Assembly: GCA_016165875.1 (NCBI GenBank)
Contig: JABBOT010000080.1
Coordinates: forward strand, 9,530,172 to 9,594,171
DNA: 64,000 nucleotides
Origin: Acanthopleura granulata
Lineage: Eukaryota; Mollusca; Polyplacophora; Chitonida; Chitonidae
Reading direction: 5' to 3'
Shown: positions 25,901 to 40,900 of the stretch, one piece after another
Layout: every line of letters begins with the position of its first letter
Numbering within the stretch: position 1 is the stretch's first letter
Translations under genes and position numbers: made by a program
The notes under the pieces: model-generated
What the model saw: the letters and a program-made list of their open reading frames with translations, nothing else
Told to the model about the DNA's origin: nothing
Database searches by the model: none

Positions 25901-28900
25901 CGTCCGTGACTCTCTGAGAGGTGAGGATGTTGCCCCCGACAACCGCTGCATTCTCAGACGGGTTCAGCAGAGAGCCTTCTGGGATAATGACCTTCACAGG
26001 CTTGAGACAACCCTGTGAAAGTGCGCAAATAGGATTGGCTTCGGCAAGGTGACGTATTTACTTACTTATGAAACAAAGGTTGAACAGGGGTGTCAAATAT
26101 ATATGTAAATATATAAATCAGTATATTACAGTGTGTATGTATGTATACTTGAGTCTCATGTCATACTCGATCATTTTTTAGTCATAGGACAACAACAAGT
26201 TCTTAGAATGTAGATATCCTGTGTCTGCTTGTGGTAAGGCCAGTCCATGCCGCCAAAGTGCTGCTGCCACTGGAACATCACGACGAAGACACCAGACATG
26301 ACACCTCACCCAGTCACATTACACTGATACCGGGTCGACCAGTCCTGTTTCCTTGTTCTCACCTCTAAGTGCGAACGTCAAGCAAGGCAGCAACAAGTAC
26401 ATTTTTGAAGTCTTTGTGTTATGACCCGACCAGGGATTGATCCTGGATCTCCTGACCTCATGGCGGATGCTCTGCAGTATGCAAGAGCTTTTTAAAAGCT
26501 TAGGAAATTGCGACACATTCAACGTGAATTTTGTAGGCTAGTATGTTGTCAAATTAAAATCAACTAAGACTAAATGTAAATAATCTTAATTCATAAATTT
26601 CCATTAATGGCACAAATAAATTCAAAATAAAAATTAGAGATTCAATGGCCCTTTCTATCAGAATGTGTGGATGCCCTGATCACCAAACATACATCACATA
26701 AGCCTACAGATTTCTGATCTGGTGCCACAAGTTGAAGCAAGGCACACATAAATTTACCTGAAATGTCCTAAAATTTCATCCATGACTTAGTTCCTTATTT
26801 TTTCCTGATTTTGAGAAATCTATTGATTTTAGAAAGGTGTTATCAGTTTTGACAGCCAAATAGGCTGATCTTGTATTGAAAAATGTAAGTTTCAGCCACC
26901 AAAAATAATCTTTTATGACCTAACTTTGCCTCTTAAATGCACTTTTTGGGACAAAATTTTAGGTTATTAAGAGCAGTCAGTGTTTTCTCTCACCTGATTT
27001 AGGGGAACATCATGTCCTACCATGCATCTCAGACAGTAGATCAGGGCTGACAGAGTTACTGCCCTTGGAGCATTCAGATTGCCATGGGCTTCATAGCTTG
27101 TGCCGGTGAAATCTACCACAGCAGTTCCCTGTTCAGAAATACCAAAAAAGAAGAGAAAATAACAATTTTTGCTCCAATGAAACAAAGATAATGTCAAAGG
27201 ATATCACAAATAATTCAACAAGAAATGCATTCACAAGACAACTCAGTACCATAAACCACAATAAAATTTAATATAAAATCTCACCTCCGTTTTATTCGTT
27301 CCTGAGATATGAAACAACCACACTAAATAAACAGAGACTACATTATACCCTAAGTCTGACTTACAAAAAAAAAACACTTTCTGAAGCAAACTCCTTAAAA
27401 TGATGCTGACACTTCAGTTTTTCTACAAAGAAATTAATCAAATTTCACAAAAAACTCTTAAGTGACCCTAAAATGTAGATGAATCAATCAGAATAAAGCT
27501 AGATTTGTCACTTGAAAAAAGCTTGACTTTAACTGAAATACAGTAATTAGGAAGTTATACTTTCTATCTCTACTGCTCTCATTTTTAAATAGCAAGAAAA
27601 TCTACCATAAGATTATGCAGTCAGACACTTTATTAAAGAAGTCACAGCAATTATCTCCTTGCCTTGCTCTCATCGATGTCCACACGTAGTACTATTTTGG
27701 ATCCATCATCCATAGCATCTTCTGCATGTAGGGTCGTCTCTCCAGTTCTCTCCCTTGTTTTCTGGGCTATTTCTTTTAGCATTTCCCTCACGGCAACCTC
27801 TGCGTTATTCTGAACACACAAAAAAAATGCAGTTTTGGGGACAAGATGCTAAGAAAGAGATCCATCTGAGTACAAGTGTATTAAAACTACATGCAGAGGA
27901 AATTTTTTAAGTAATTGGCAGAAGGCTTGCAATTCTTCTGAGTCACATGGATGAATGAGATACCTTTTCCTTCTCAGAAACTTTGTGTAATTTGTGCGTA
28001 CATGTAAGTAAACTGTGAAGTCACAAACAGATGGTAAACATTCACCATCTTTCCAAAAGAAAGGATTTGAATACTACATGTATTTATGACCTCAATGAAA
28101 ATTCCTAATCTATTTACCTGTATGTGGGTCATATAAGCCTGTACGACCTCCAGTCCATACTCAGCGATCAGGCCCAAGATGAGATTCACTCCCTGAGAAC
28201 AGAACAAAGGTGAGAAACAATTGTCCATTTCACAAGGAGGGCCTAATAAAACCTCACATGCTTACATGTAACTGCCATGGAGCAGGAAGGACTCTTGGGT
28301 GGTTCCCTTCCCATACTGTCAGGTAGTGCTTATCACTGCAGCAGTAACTTTTAAAGCATCCAGAGTACTTTCCGGCACAGGACTAGGTATAATGACATGA
28401 TGATGGCACTCAGGTTTATTTTTCTTTTTGTTGCTGGATTTGTCTTATTGGAGCAATTCACTTAAATTTGCTCAGAGGTTTTTTACCTTTTCTTTGTTTA
28501 CTTTTTCACAATATTTTTACATTGTATCAGAAACTTTAACCAATGAATACGGATAATATTTTGTCACCACCATAACCAGACCCTTAACTATTAACTCATC
28601 TACCTTCTGATTGGCTGCCACCTGAGCCCTCAGGTCACTGAGGTTATCATGGAGGTTTCTGGTGCCACTGCTGCCTGGATACTTCCCTGGGTCCATGAAG
28701 GCTTCCGTCACAGCTGCTCAATGAACGACGGCAGAAGTTCTCACACTTATACAAATTACACACTTACAACCTTTCTCGTTTATGCATGTTTGTTCCACAT
28801 GTACATGTATCACATCGTTCTCTGGTTCAGATGTGATTTGATCGTGATTTTTGTCAATGTGGCATAAAAAAAAACAATAATTTATTTATTCAAGGATCCA

Positions 28901-31900
28901 TTCGAATGCACATATACAAACTAAACAAGCAAAATAATATTTCGTGCTTTAAATTAAGATTATCAGGCAGCAAGTTTATCACTTATTTATTTGATTGGTG
29001 TTGTAGGCCATACTCAAGAATATTTCACTTATACAAGAACAGGCCAGCATATTGGTGGGAGGAAACCGGACAGAGCTCGGCGGAAACCCAAGAACATCCG
29101 GAGGTTGTTGGCAGACCTTTCCACGTACGGCCGGAGAGGAAGCCAGCATGAGCTGGACTTGAACTCACAGCAACCCCACTGCTGAGAGGCACCTGGGTCA
29201 TTACGCACGCTAACCCCTTCACCACAGAGGCCCAGTTTATCATTTAGTCTTGACTTCGAAATATATATATCTAAACGCCAGTATCCCTTAAAATTAAGGC
29301 ACAAATACGTGATTAATTAAACTGAAAAAAAGATACTTTTTTGGAGTATACTTTGTCATTAATGACGAAAGAGATTTGAACACCTTTCCATTTAAACAAA
29401 CACATAAGTTACATAGTTACATACTCTCTTATTACCTTCTTCCTGGAAGATGCCATCAATAACGAGTTTGAAGGACTTGAACACAGCTCCTTCTTCGTAG
29501 ATAGATTTGGAGTGTGCAGGCATAGAACCAGGAGTTATTCCCCCTATGTCAGCGTGGTGCCCCCTACTGGCCACGTAAAATACTGCTGTGTCACAGCTTT
29601 CATGGAAGACCTGAGGTAAGAAAACACCAGTTAAACCAAAACTTGTCAAGATAACATTTAGCGTGTTGATCATAAAGAAAGGTAGTTGCAATGTGTTGTA
29701 CAGTTACTGGTAAGCAGGGCAGGTTTTGAAAAAAAAAACACGAAAAATTTGGTGTTGAACTATCAGCTTCTACCTTACGGTATAATTTCAGACAAAGGAA
29801 AGATCAATCAAATTGAATTGAAACCTTTATTCAAAGAGCATGGCTCTGACAAGCTGAATCGTTTTTTCTTCTCTGAGGCATTCTATAATAATGTATGAAT
29901 ATCTTAAGCACTGACAGTAGACTATAGACTATACACAATTTTAGTTCTAATAAATCAAGGGATATCGCTGATCTTACAAGACTGGTAAAACTGAAAGAAT
30001 AAGCCAGTATCAATGAAAGAATAAACCAGTATAACTGAAAAAATAAAACAGTATCACTGAAATAATTAAAAAGGAAAACCAAAAGAGCATACCAGAAAGA
30101 CTGAGAGAGTGAATTCTAGTTTGTGACATCAGCCATGCAGTGTATCCTAACTTACTGGTGTGATAACTGTCAAATCAGGAAGATGGCTGCCCCCTGCCCG
30201 AGGGTGGTTGCTGAGGATCACCTCACGAAACGACTTCCCCAAAACCTTCATCTGCACAAACACACCAAACAATAAAATCTGAGGAAATGAAATGAAAGGA
30301 GGCAACAACTGTAATTTAATACGCGTACATCAAACCTGTAAACAGCAACTGTTCAGTTCCATTCTGCACATGGTGTAATCTTGTAAAGTTTGGTGCCAGC
30401 TTCAGAACACGTATTACACTGGTGAGCCAAAGAGGAGTTTCAAGAAGCAATAGTAAAACAGTCCAAAAATGTCACCAATTTCCATCGATATTTCACTTTA
30501 TTTCAAAATCATTATCAAGACATGACACCACAAATCTTGCCAAGGACATATATGCACAGCAAACTAAGGCATGGCAAACCAAGAGACAAAAAAGGAAACA
30601 AAGCAAGAAATACCAATACCGTACAAACAGGACGGAGAAAACAACCATTGCAGGCGGCACATGTACACATGAACCAGCCAAATAATTTAACTAGTTGCTG
30701 GTGGCCCGAGCTGAGTTCAGGATTCTCTGTTTTTCAATTGAAATGGTTTTGACTCTTAATAATAATGTATGTAGTTATGTTTCACCTCGGCCTCCTCCCA
30801 CCATAATGCTGGCTGCCTTCGTATAATTGAAATATTCTTGAGTACGGCATATAACAATAATCAAATAAACAAACAAACAAATAAATAAATAAACATCTGA
30901 CCTGATACTGCACAGTTTCCTGCATGGCCCCAAGATGTACAGGAATATGGGGAGCGTTGGCCACCAGGCCCCCGTCTGGTCCAAACACAGCACACGAAAA
31001 GTCCAGCCGCTCCTGAAAAAGAAAGGGCCGTGGAAAATTACAGAAAAATATTTTCGTATAAAATCATCTTCGAAAAATAAGCTTCCTCTACAATTATAGA
31101 GCAAATATTTTCTTTCTTGAATGTCTTTTTACAGGCCTTTTAATCAGAACTGTGACAGCACTTTTTGTGTACTGATGACCCTGGAACCTTGAAGACTTTA
31201 ACAGTGACAAAAAATCTGGCCAAAGATCTTTGCAGTAGCCGCTGTGTTCAGAAGGCATCACTTCTGATTGATTTGTTTGTTTGTTCGATTCAGATTTAAC
31301 AAAATTCTATTTCTATGATATTTCACTCATATCAGATGTATGTGCATGTCATTGTAGCAGGCCAATCCAAATGCCAACATTCATAAAGCTTAACTCTTCA
31401 ACCTTTTTGACTGTGTGCAAGATGTTTATTCAATTCAACATAATTTTATCTCCAAAATCAAATTAAAATGATTCATAAATCACACGGAAAGTTGCGCTCT
31501 TCCATATGTGAAGAGGTTGCGGAATTAGGGTACAGTTGTTTCACTGCAGAAACCCCACACATGATGTCCCACCCGGTCACATTATACTGACACCCGGCCA
31601 GAGCGCCTTATTAATGTAATACTGAGCTATAACTGAGGTCATACTAAGGTTACCGATTTTACTAATGACTTTGTCGTGGTTACCTTAATGTTGGTAGATA
31701 TAGAGGTCCTCTGTAAAACTCTGTGAATCAAATAGCACATAAGCCAGCTTATTTTATATATGGACATGTATATGGCCATGAAAGAAAACACCTGTATTTC
31801 ACATTAGTCTTCTTGACAACACATACATGTATTAACATGAGCGAAATGATTTCAAAGTTAGTAATGCTCTTAACATTTCTGTCTTCTTCTGAACAGTACA

Positions 31901-34900
31901 CTGGTTTAATTAATAAAAAATATAATTCATTAATATTAATATTAATTAGTCATTCCAAAAATATGTCAAAATATCAATGTGATATTTGAACTAAGAATTC
32001 ACCCCAAAAAGAGCAATTTTAAAGGTGAGCAAAGGTCATAAAGTAGTTCTTTTGGTGAGGAAACTTTTTCAAGAATATCATTCTACCTTCCAAGAAACCC
32101 CAAAGTACATTTTTAAGATCAACAAATCAGGCAATATAAGTGAAATAATCATGGCTGAATACAGTATATGCAACAGAAATTATGGTGACCAAAAAGAACC
32201 AAACTAACACGTTTGTCTTCATTCTACCCTGCCAGTTTTGCTGGGTACGTGATACAACCCCGTCTTCCCCACTCCCCCCTCTCTCCCCCAGACACCTCTC
32301 TTACCTCCCCATCTGCTCAGCTGTGCTCATGAACCTATGAGAGAAAATTGACAGCTGTATGGCATCAAGCTCTGTGTCAATGGCTTTCATTTCACACGAC
32401 TGGACCTGCAAACATAACATTCAAAACAGCTTTGACAAATAACAGAACTATCCCTCTATCATGACAATTTCATGCTGTAATAGTGAAGAGATCATGGACA
32501 CCCGAAACGAATGAATGTAATCGACTTACATTTATAAGGATGTCCTTCTCCCTCGTGACAGTTGCCACACAACCTGGCTCCACTAATATTGTGCTGTGGA
32601 GAACAAAACGTGTTTTTCACTCATGTTACAAACATAAAGCAGCATGCTGGATCCATCGTTCCAAAAAGACATACCTGTAACTGCCAGGTGGGAAGAAATT
32701 ATATGTGATTATTTGATTGTTGTTTAATGCCAAACTCAAGTACATCAGTTTTTCACTCAGACAATGGCAGTCAGTTTCAAAGATGGAGAAAACCGAGAGA
32801 GCTCGGGTTAAACCACCAGCCTTTTCAGATAAACTTTTCCTCCGTGTTGCTTACTGGCACAAGTGCCTCATGACTGAGCAGGAATTTACCAAGGCTTCTT
32901 TTGGGACAGACACAAGAAGCTTTGGTTACTGTAAGAACATCAAATTTGTCACAGAATACATGTGTGACAAGGTGACCATATACAGGTCTGAACCGATGAC
33001 CTTTGGCACCATAGCCTATGTTACAACCAACAGATAAGGAAATTCTAGTTGGCCTGGCAGAACACATAAAGACAGCGAGTATATTCTAGTCAATACAATG
33101 CATAGTACACTATCCTCAGTCATGTTATCACAGGCAAAGTAACAAGCTCAGTAGCTGAGAAAAACTTTCAGCATGTGGCTAAGCTCTATGGTTGGATGAT
33201 GACACACAGGAAATCAATATGGCTGACAGCAGCCATATTGGATTACCCTGAGTGACGAAATCACAACCATTCCTAAGCTGACCTCAAGCCAGTGAGCGAC
33301 TTACTTAATTCTGGACAACATAGCACTGGCAGGTGGAATTACAGTCTATCAGGTTTTTGTGTTCTACCCCAGCTTTCAATGCCAGTTCAATGAATTTCCA
33401 ACACTCTATTTACGCCTATTAAAGTACATTGTAAGATTAGAGATCATAATAGAATGAAGTTATCTTATCACACAGTACCAGTAAATCCATTACCAACCAT
33501 AAGAATGACTGCCAGCGTATGAGAGGAAATTCTTCATTATCGCTTTAAAAAAGAATAAAATAAACAAATAAATAAATACATCCAATGCTTCACCTATACA
33601 TGTAACTGGAAATAAAGAACTCACCTGTTTTTATCAATAATGATTCCAGGTCCCTCAATGGAGTGGTTAGCTTTTAGGTTATCAAGAAGATAGACCTTGG
33701 TATCAAGGTAACCAGATTCAAAGTAGCATGACACCACCTGTTAAATACAGGTGCAAAAGTAAATGGCAAGACAATACAGCAGATTTAAAGGAGATATTCC
33801 ATTGAAGCCAAAAACCAACCAGAATCAAGGAATCCTAAAATATGCCAAACTTAGGTATGAATCAGGAAAGGCTTTCAAATTTGATGTCAGGTTCCGCAAA
33901 GTAAACCGGCACAAAAAAATATCTGACAATATTTACAGCACTTACTTGCATGTATACCGAAGTGTGACTGACACAATGATTGATGGACAGATGGACAGAA
34001 ATATTTCGGGGCAATAAAAATTGTATCTGAACAAGTTAAGCTAACATTCATGCCATTACATATACAACTGTGAATCTCCATTCTTTTCTTGTATGCTTCT
34101 ACGCTTGGATTTCTTTCTTTTGCACAGGATGCCCTATTACAACATTATCATTTCCAACATTGGTACACACCGTTTCTACAGGTGGAGGACCATCGGCCAC
34201 ATCAGCTTGGACATTGGACTCCATATTAGACTTCCCCAGGCCTCTGACTCTGATGTCATCGATGATGATGGGTCGATCAGGAATTGTAAAACCAAACTCT
34301 CTTTTGTATCTTGAACAACGAAAAGCAGGTGGGCTTCACATGTCAAGTTAGACACTGTCAAATTAAAGTTTCTTTAAAATTTGAACAGCAAACTCATGTC
34401 CACCATTTTTCTTGCAGTTCAAGCTAGTACATGTATTATGACAACTTCATGTCTCATATTCTATTATTAAAATAATATTGTCAATCAAGGACAACTGTTT
34501 TCACTAACTAAAACAAACTTAGCAAGATGGAAAACAAAATGAAAAAAGACAACTAATTTAAATCAAAAAATTTGCCTAACCTTTGCAGGAAAGCTTCCTG
34601 GAAGTTGCCACAGTGACTCGTGGCTCCACCCTGTTGACAATTCCCAGCCGTCACCATTAAGGCGCAGTCTGTTTTGTCATACCGCATGTGAAGAAATGAT
34701 GTTGTTTCAATCTGATCCCTGCAAAATCATGTCATCCAAATATTTGTATCACAACATATCAAAACAATGAAATCATACAAGTACATTTACTCCTAGAGTA
34801 TATTAATCTGGGTTTAATAGAACGATAAATGTAAATTTGCAACAGCTCAGATATCCCCATCCTTGTTAAGTGAATGGCCCACGTCAAAAGACAATTTGAA

Positions 34901-37900
34901 TGTCTCACTGACAGACAGACAGAACGAATGACTTTAGAGTTTCGTAGTCGCACCCAAAACATGTTCAAGTCATATTAATAAAACTGATCTCTTAAATTAA
35001 AGTTAATTTATAGGCAGGCATTGTGAATCACCATATCTCTGTACCAACCCTATCAGAAAAACACGGTATGAAATTAAGGGTCCATTTTGTAAAATAACAG
35101 TTTTTTTTTCCTAACTCCTTTTTTCCAATTATAGTGCTCTTGGCGACCAAAAAAAAATCAAAAGTACCAATGAAAGCACCAATTTTGGCACTGAGGAATC
35201 TTTTCAGCAGTGTTTTGTACCATAAAAACTCAAACCTCATTCACACACCTACTATCCGTGTTGTTTCTAAAATGTGTTGCATATAAAATTTGTATTTGTC
35301 TAAATCTGAAAAATACGTAAGAATAGTGCATCCAGACTGACTAAGAATCCTGCAGACTAATTTCACAAAAACTTTTTTTTTAATCTTTTTAATCTTTTTG
35401 TAAATCTTTTTCTCATAACTCTTCTTGGAAATCACTTTGCTTAATACAGCACTTTAACCCATAATTTAACAACCCTGACAAAAGACATGTGAGAAATGCA
35501 GCTTACAAAGTTCTGGGAAACAGCTCTCAGAACCTGACGTTGTTATCTCACCTCTTGAAGCCTTGTTTCAACAGCTCCTCAACACAGTTCTGTCTCAGGT
35601 GATCTATCCTCTCAGCAATGAAGCTGAAATTTTCTACAAAGGGTTGATACACATGTTTAGTATACAAGCATAAGTTAAAAGGCTAACTTATAACATGTGG
35701 ATCATCTAGATTTTGAGACAGTGCAGTGTTGTTACAATTACTACCTTGTTTCTAAAATGTCTTCTTTTAAGCCGATATATTAAACAGAAAAGTCGTGACG
35801 TGTACAGACAAAAAAAACAAACAAACATAAAATAAATAGCCGATTTAGAAAATAATACTATAACATTGCTAATAGTAATATAAATAACCTAAGTAAATTT
35901 AGTACCACAAATCCTGCATATCACTTCTTTGTATGACATATAATTTATCCAAAATCCTCAACGAATTTGACGAATAAAATTCAACATTCTATGGAATTTG
36001 AAAATATTATACCTAAGATTTATGAAGACTAAAATGCATCACTGTTTAGGAGGGAGGATATCGGAACTCCACAAAAAATAAGATAAAAGAAGACTTGTCC
36101 ATATCACATAATATTCCTTTTAAATGACAAAATCTGCACTTTGTTTAACTAGGACTTACGGTACCTGTGCTACATTTTGCTATGTGCCTCACCTGCGTGG
36201 TAGACCTTAGCACAAGGTTCCTGGGATTCATGTACCACATCAGCCTGGGCCATCCCATAAGCTGATAGTATACCAGCATACCTGCAGGCAACAAAACAGA
36301 CACATTTTTGTTCAATTCTCTAATCTGTAAATGTCAATGAATAACAAGTTGTTATTCTGTGTTGTCAATGAATAACAAGTTGTTATTCTGTCAATGAATA
36401 ACAAGTTGTTATTCTGTGTTGTCGAGGAATAACAAGTTGTTATTCTGTGTTGTCGATGAATAACAAGTTATTATTCATTTGCTCTGTTGTTTTATCTTTC
36501 CTTTGAGACTGTTAATCTTAATATGCTTCATTTTTTATGAGAGTTCATTAAAAAATGAAACATTCATATCCAATTTTGTGAATCAGTTCAAACTATAGAT
36601 ATCAGTGCTGAGAGTCTACATTTATAGTCATTTCTCAACAGAAGTGGCTTAGAACTTGGATCTGATTTTTACTGAGCATCACTTCTTTGACTACTCTAGA
36701 CATCTACTAAGACACTTTTCTGAGATCTGACACTGACTGATGGTGCTTAATGCTGAACTACAGTCAGGTCCATATATCGAAACTCTGACCGACCAACCAG
36801 TCTCTGAGCAGCTATTAGACCTGCTTGTCGCATTTCACAAATTCACTGACACTATTATGACCAAAGTTAATGTTGAAAGTGACGCGATCGCCTTTGAAGA
36901 AAGAAAGAAAGGTACTTTCTTCTTTAAATTAACTTCTCTGTCTATTCAACCTCAGTTGTTGTTTAAATTGACACTGACTTGTGTATGAAGACTTGAGTCA
37001 TGCCCAGTGTCCTCGCTATAGCGCAAGCGTGTTGACCTCCAGCTCCTCCGAAACAGGACAGAATGTGACGGGACGTGTCATGGCCTTTAGCCTGTAATGT
37101 CAATTACATCCCTGCATTATATCGAATCAGAATGTCAGTTAGTAATAAGACACACACTAACAAAAAAAGAAATCTATCTGGCACCCTCATGATTTTGTCA
37201 AATCTAGCATCTGTGGTAAATTCCAGAACATTTTTCTAAGAGATTTATGTATAATGTAAGAAAGAGGAAAAATCTCATGCCTGTAAATGCCACATGAACC
37301 CATTATGACTTATCAAGAGGTGATGAAATATATACTGTCTTAGCGCCTTTAGTGTAAAGGTTACAATTTCTTACAAGGAAAAAAACTTGTCTCCCCTAAC
37401 TTGATTCAGAATATTATGCGATGTGTCCTTTACGTAAGATCGAGGAATGAATAGATAACCAAGACACTTGTGGACAGTAAATCATGCCAAATGTCTCCTT
37501 TAAACATGTATATTAAAAATACTGGCAGATCTACGATTATATGCATCAATTAATTTTGCCTTATATAAACTGATTCTTCCACACATGGTTCAAGTGTTAG
37601 TGTTGTTCAATACCATGTGACAGCACTGCATGGCATTTGATGGCTTGAAACTGAATAAATATCCAGGGTTTCCTGGACTGCCTGATACTTTTGGTTCAAG
37701 ATGTCAGAATGAAAAAGATTCTGTACACTTTCTCTTCTTTTGGAGAAGACAAATTATAATTTGAACTATTCTGCAAGAATTTTTTAAAAAAATTAGCCCT
37801 CCTAAAAATTTGATGACAAACCTGAGTCAAAGCTCTTATTGGTCGACACATTGTCTCATTAGCGACCTGAATGAATCCCATAGCAACCTCCTCAATAGTC

Positions 37901-40900
37901 ATTGGCCGTTTCCTGGACACTTCTGATTGGCTGGTCAAAAACTGATTGACCTTCAAATATGTTCCAAGAGATAGAACAAAATGTGAGACATGATTATTGC
38001 AATGTCAGAAAATCAAATGGATTGCTTATTTAAATGTTTGCTGATTCATCTGTTTGAACTCATTTGAATGTATAATTCTGATGTACAGAGTAGTACAGAT
38101 ACAGCATTCAACACCTATAGAGAAGTTCTTCTACCCAATTTCTCGTTGGGTTACCACAGCCTGAAAATTCAGTTTCAGATAAATTTTCTGTTACGTTTTC
38201 AAGAAATAACTTGACTTTTTGAAACATAGGGGATGAAAAAATATTAACTTTTCCAATTTGTTCAAATTGAGTTTCTATCAAGAAATTGGCTACAAAAACC
38301 TCTGCATTCATTTACACATTTGCATGTATATGTATATTGTAAACAAAGCAAACACAATGGATATATGGTTACTGGCATGAAAAATCACATCACACCTACA
38401 GACAGAAAATATTTATTTGAATCTCTTTTGGAATTTCTCACCTCATCAGCTAGTTTTTGCATGGTGTTCATGGTCAAAGGCTTATCCAATGGCTGGTCCT
38501 CTGTTGGTCCAAAGATGTGAGGGAAATACTGAGGGAGGATTCTGCCCAAGCATAAATTGGCATCAGTCACCGTGAGGGGGCCCCCTACAACAACAGCAAC
38601 AGGCAGAATTTAGCTATTTATATGATCAATGTTTTAAAGCCAAAATTTTTCACTTACCTCCATGACAGCAGGCAGGTTTACAGGTGGGAGAAACCAGAAT
38701 GCCTGGGACACTCACTAAAATTTCACAAGTTCCACTGGCGAATTGTCTGACCTGTGACATACAGCCATGACTGCCACGTTGGTGACAAGAAAGGTTACGC
38801 TGTACCATACGACCACACAAGTGTGTTTTAATCAGATGTACATTCCCACCTAGAATTTCTTTCTGTATTCCACTTCTGTCAAACAAAACACCATCCAATC
38901 TTGCAAACGCAGCAAATTATTATGAGATATTTTATAGAAATACACCAATGGTTCAGAGTAAGATAATTAATATCAAAGTTTTAACACAGACAAGCCAAAC
39001 ACGAGTCAGGTGTAAAAATCAAAGGCACAAGCAATCAAATTATTACATGTATGTTATATGTGTTTGAAATTCTTGATTTATCCTAAATGACCTAAAATTA
39101 CGACCTATAAAGTGAATTTTTACAGGCGAATTAATGCCATAAAATATTCTTGGTGCTGAAACTTTCATTTCGGAACAGGAACTTGACCCTTTTCAGCCAA
39201 CAAAGTTCAAAATATCTTTCCAAAATCAACAGAACTCTCAGAATCTGCAAAGATGAGCAACTTAGTCATGGCGAAATATTAGGTCATTTACAGTTCAGCT
39301 AACCTTTCTGATAGCAGACTGGACCAGGATGAGCTCCAGCAGACTCAGGGCCCACTACAAACATCCCCGCCCTGAAGAACAGCATGGAGCCTCCCCCAGC
39401 TGCCACTGTGTTGATATCCAGCTGCAACACACACATCAACATGACCAAATTCTGATTACAATTAAACTTAGTCATTTATTTATATCATTGGTGCTTTACC
39501 CCGTAATCAAGATTATTTCACTTTTATGACAGCGACCAGCACTATTGAGGAAGGAAACCGGGCAGAGCCCGGGGGAAATCCACGACCATCCGCAGGTTGC
39601 TGGCAGACCTGGCAGACCACCTATGGCTGGACAGAAAGCCAGAATGAGCTGGACTTGAACTCGCATTGCCAGCATTGGTGAAAGGCTCCTGGGATATTAT
39701 GCTGTGCTAGCATGCTAACCACCTCTGCCGCTGAGGCCCTCGTTTACAATTAAATGTTTAGGCACTGAAAACTTTAGCCATAATTACCAGGTATTCACTA
39801 TATATGCTCTTCAGGAAATCATGGACACCTGTGACACTGAGGTGAAATTCTATTGCAACTTTTAAAAGTTGAACAATAATTAACAAGCATAATTCACAGT
39901 ACAGGCATTTATCAATCACTTAAAAGTGCCACTCTGGTCAGAATACAAAATACATATAAATATTAAAGTTATACGAAAGAAATCCAACTCAACAAACCTA
40001 TCACCTTGGTTCAAAAGGGTTTTCGACGAATAACACTATTTAACTCAAGATTCCTTAAAAAACAAAATCTTCGGCTGTGTCCATAAAATTTTCCTGAGAT
40101 GACGTCGAATCAGGCAAATGTGACATCGAGTGTGGCAATTATGCAGGGAAGATGTCAAGAGTGTTTGAAAGGGCAGCGTGATTTGGTGGATACACATCAG
40201 CCATTAGTGACGTCATGTGTTTGTCCTTGACGTCACACCAGGCAAAGTGAAAAGGACAGAAAAATTTTGTTTCCATATTCTCTGACAAAACATAAAATAT
40301 CTGTATAAATACAGTTTTTAAAATTTAGAGGAGATTTTCACATTTTAATCTTTATCATTTAACCTTGCTTCTAAGACAAAGGTGTTTTCACACCACAGTA
40401 GTGGTGAAAGTGAAAAACCACCAAAAAATGAAGTTATGGTGAGTAGAAAAAAAACTGAATTTTTTTAGATTTTTTTTTCCCGTGAATTAAACGTTATGAT
40501 GTGTTTTGATTGAATGGTGGGTTTATGCTGATCATGTGGTTCACCAGTGACATCACAAAACTTTTGGTACATACACACCTTTTAATATGTTCAGCTAGGA
40601 ATAAAGTTCATGTGAGCTGTATGCCTATAATATTTCCCTGTGCATGAAAAAGCTGGTCTATATAATTAATATTCTGCATCAGGACCAGAGAAAAGTTGGC
40701 ATGACATCAATGATGAAAAAATTAGTCACATAACATGACAAATGAACTTCTGACCAAAGTTCACATTGCAGTAAAGCAAACCTGCCTGCGGTGCCTGTAG
40801 GGTGATGCCAGCTGTCGTGGTTTCAAACACGTGTTCGAATTCCCCGGCGTATCGACTCACATCTGTGGAGGTTCCTGAGCATAAAGAACATTTGTTCAGT

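Noticed and set aside
32717..33037. 106-codon open frame on plus
   Set aside because: It overlaps a SINE-like family F copy in an OPLAH intron and has no domain.
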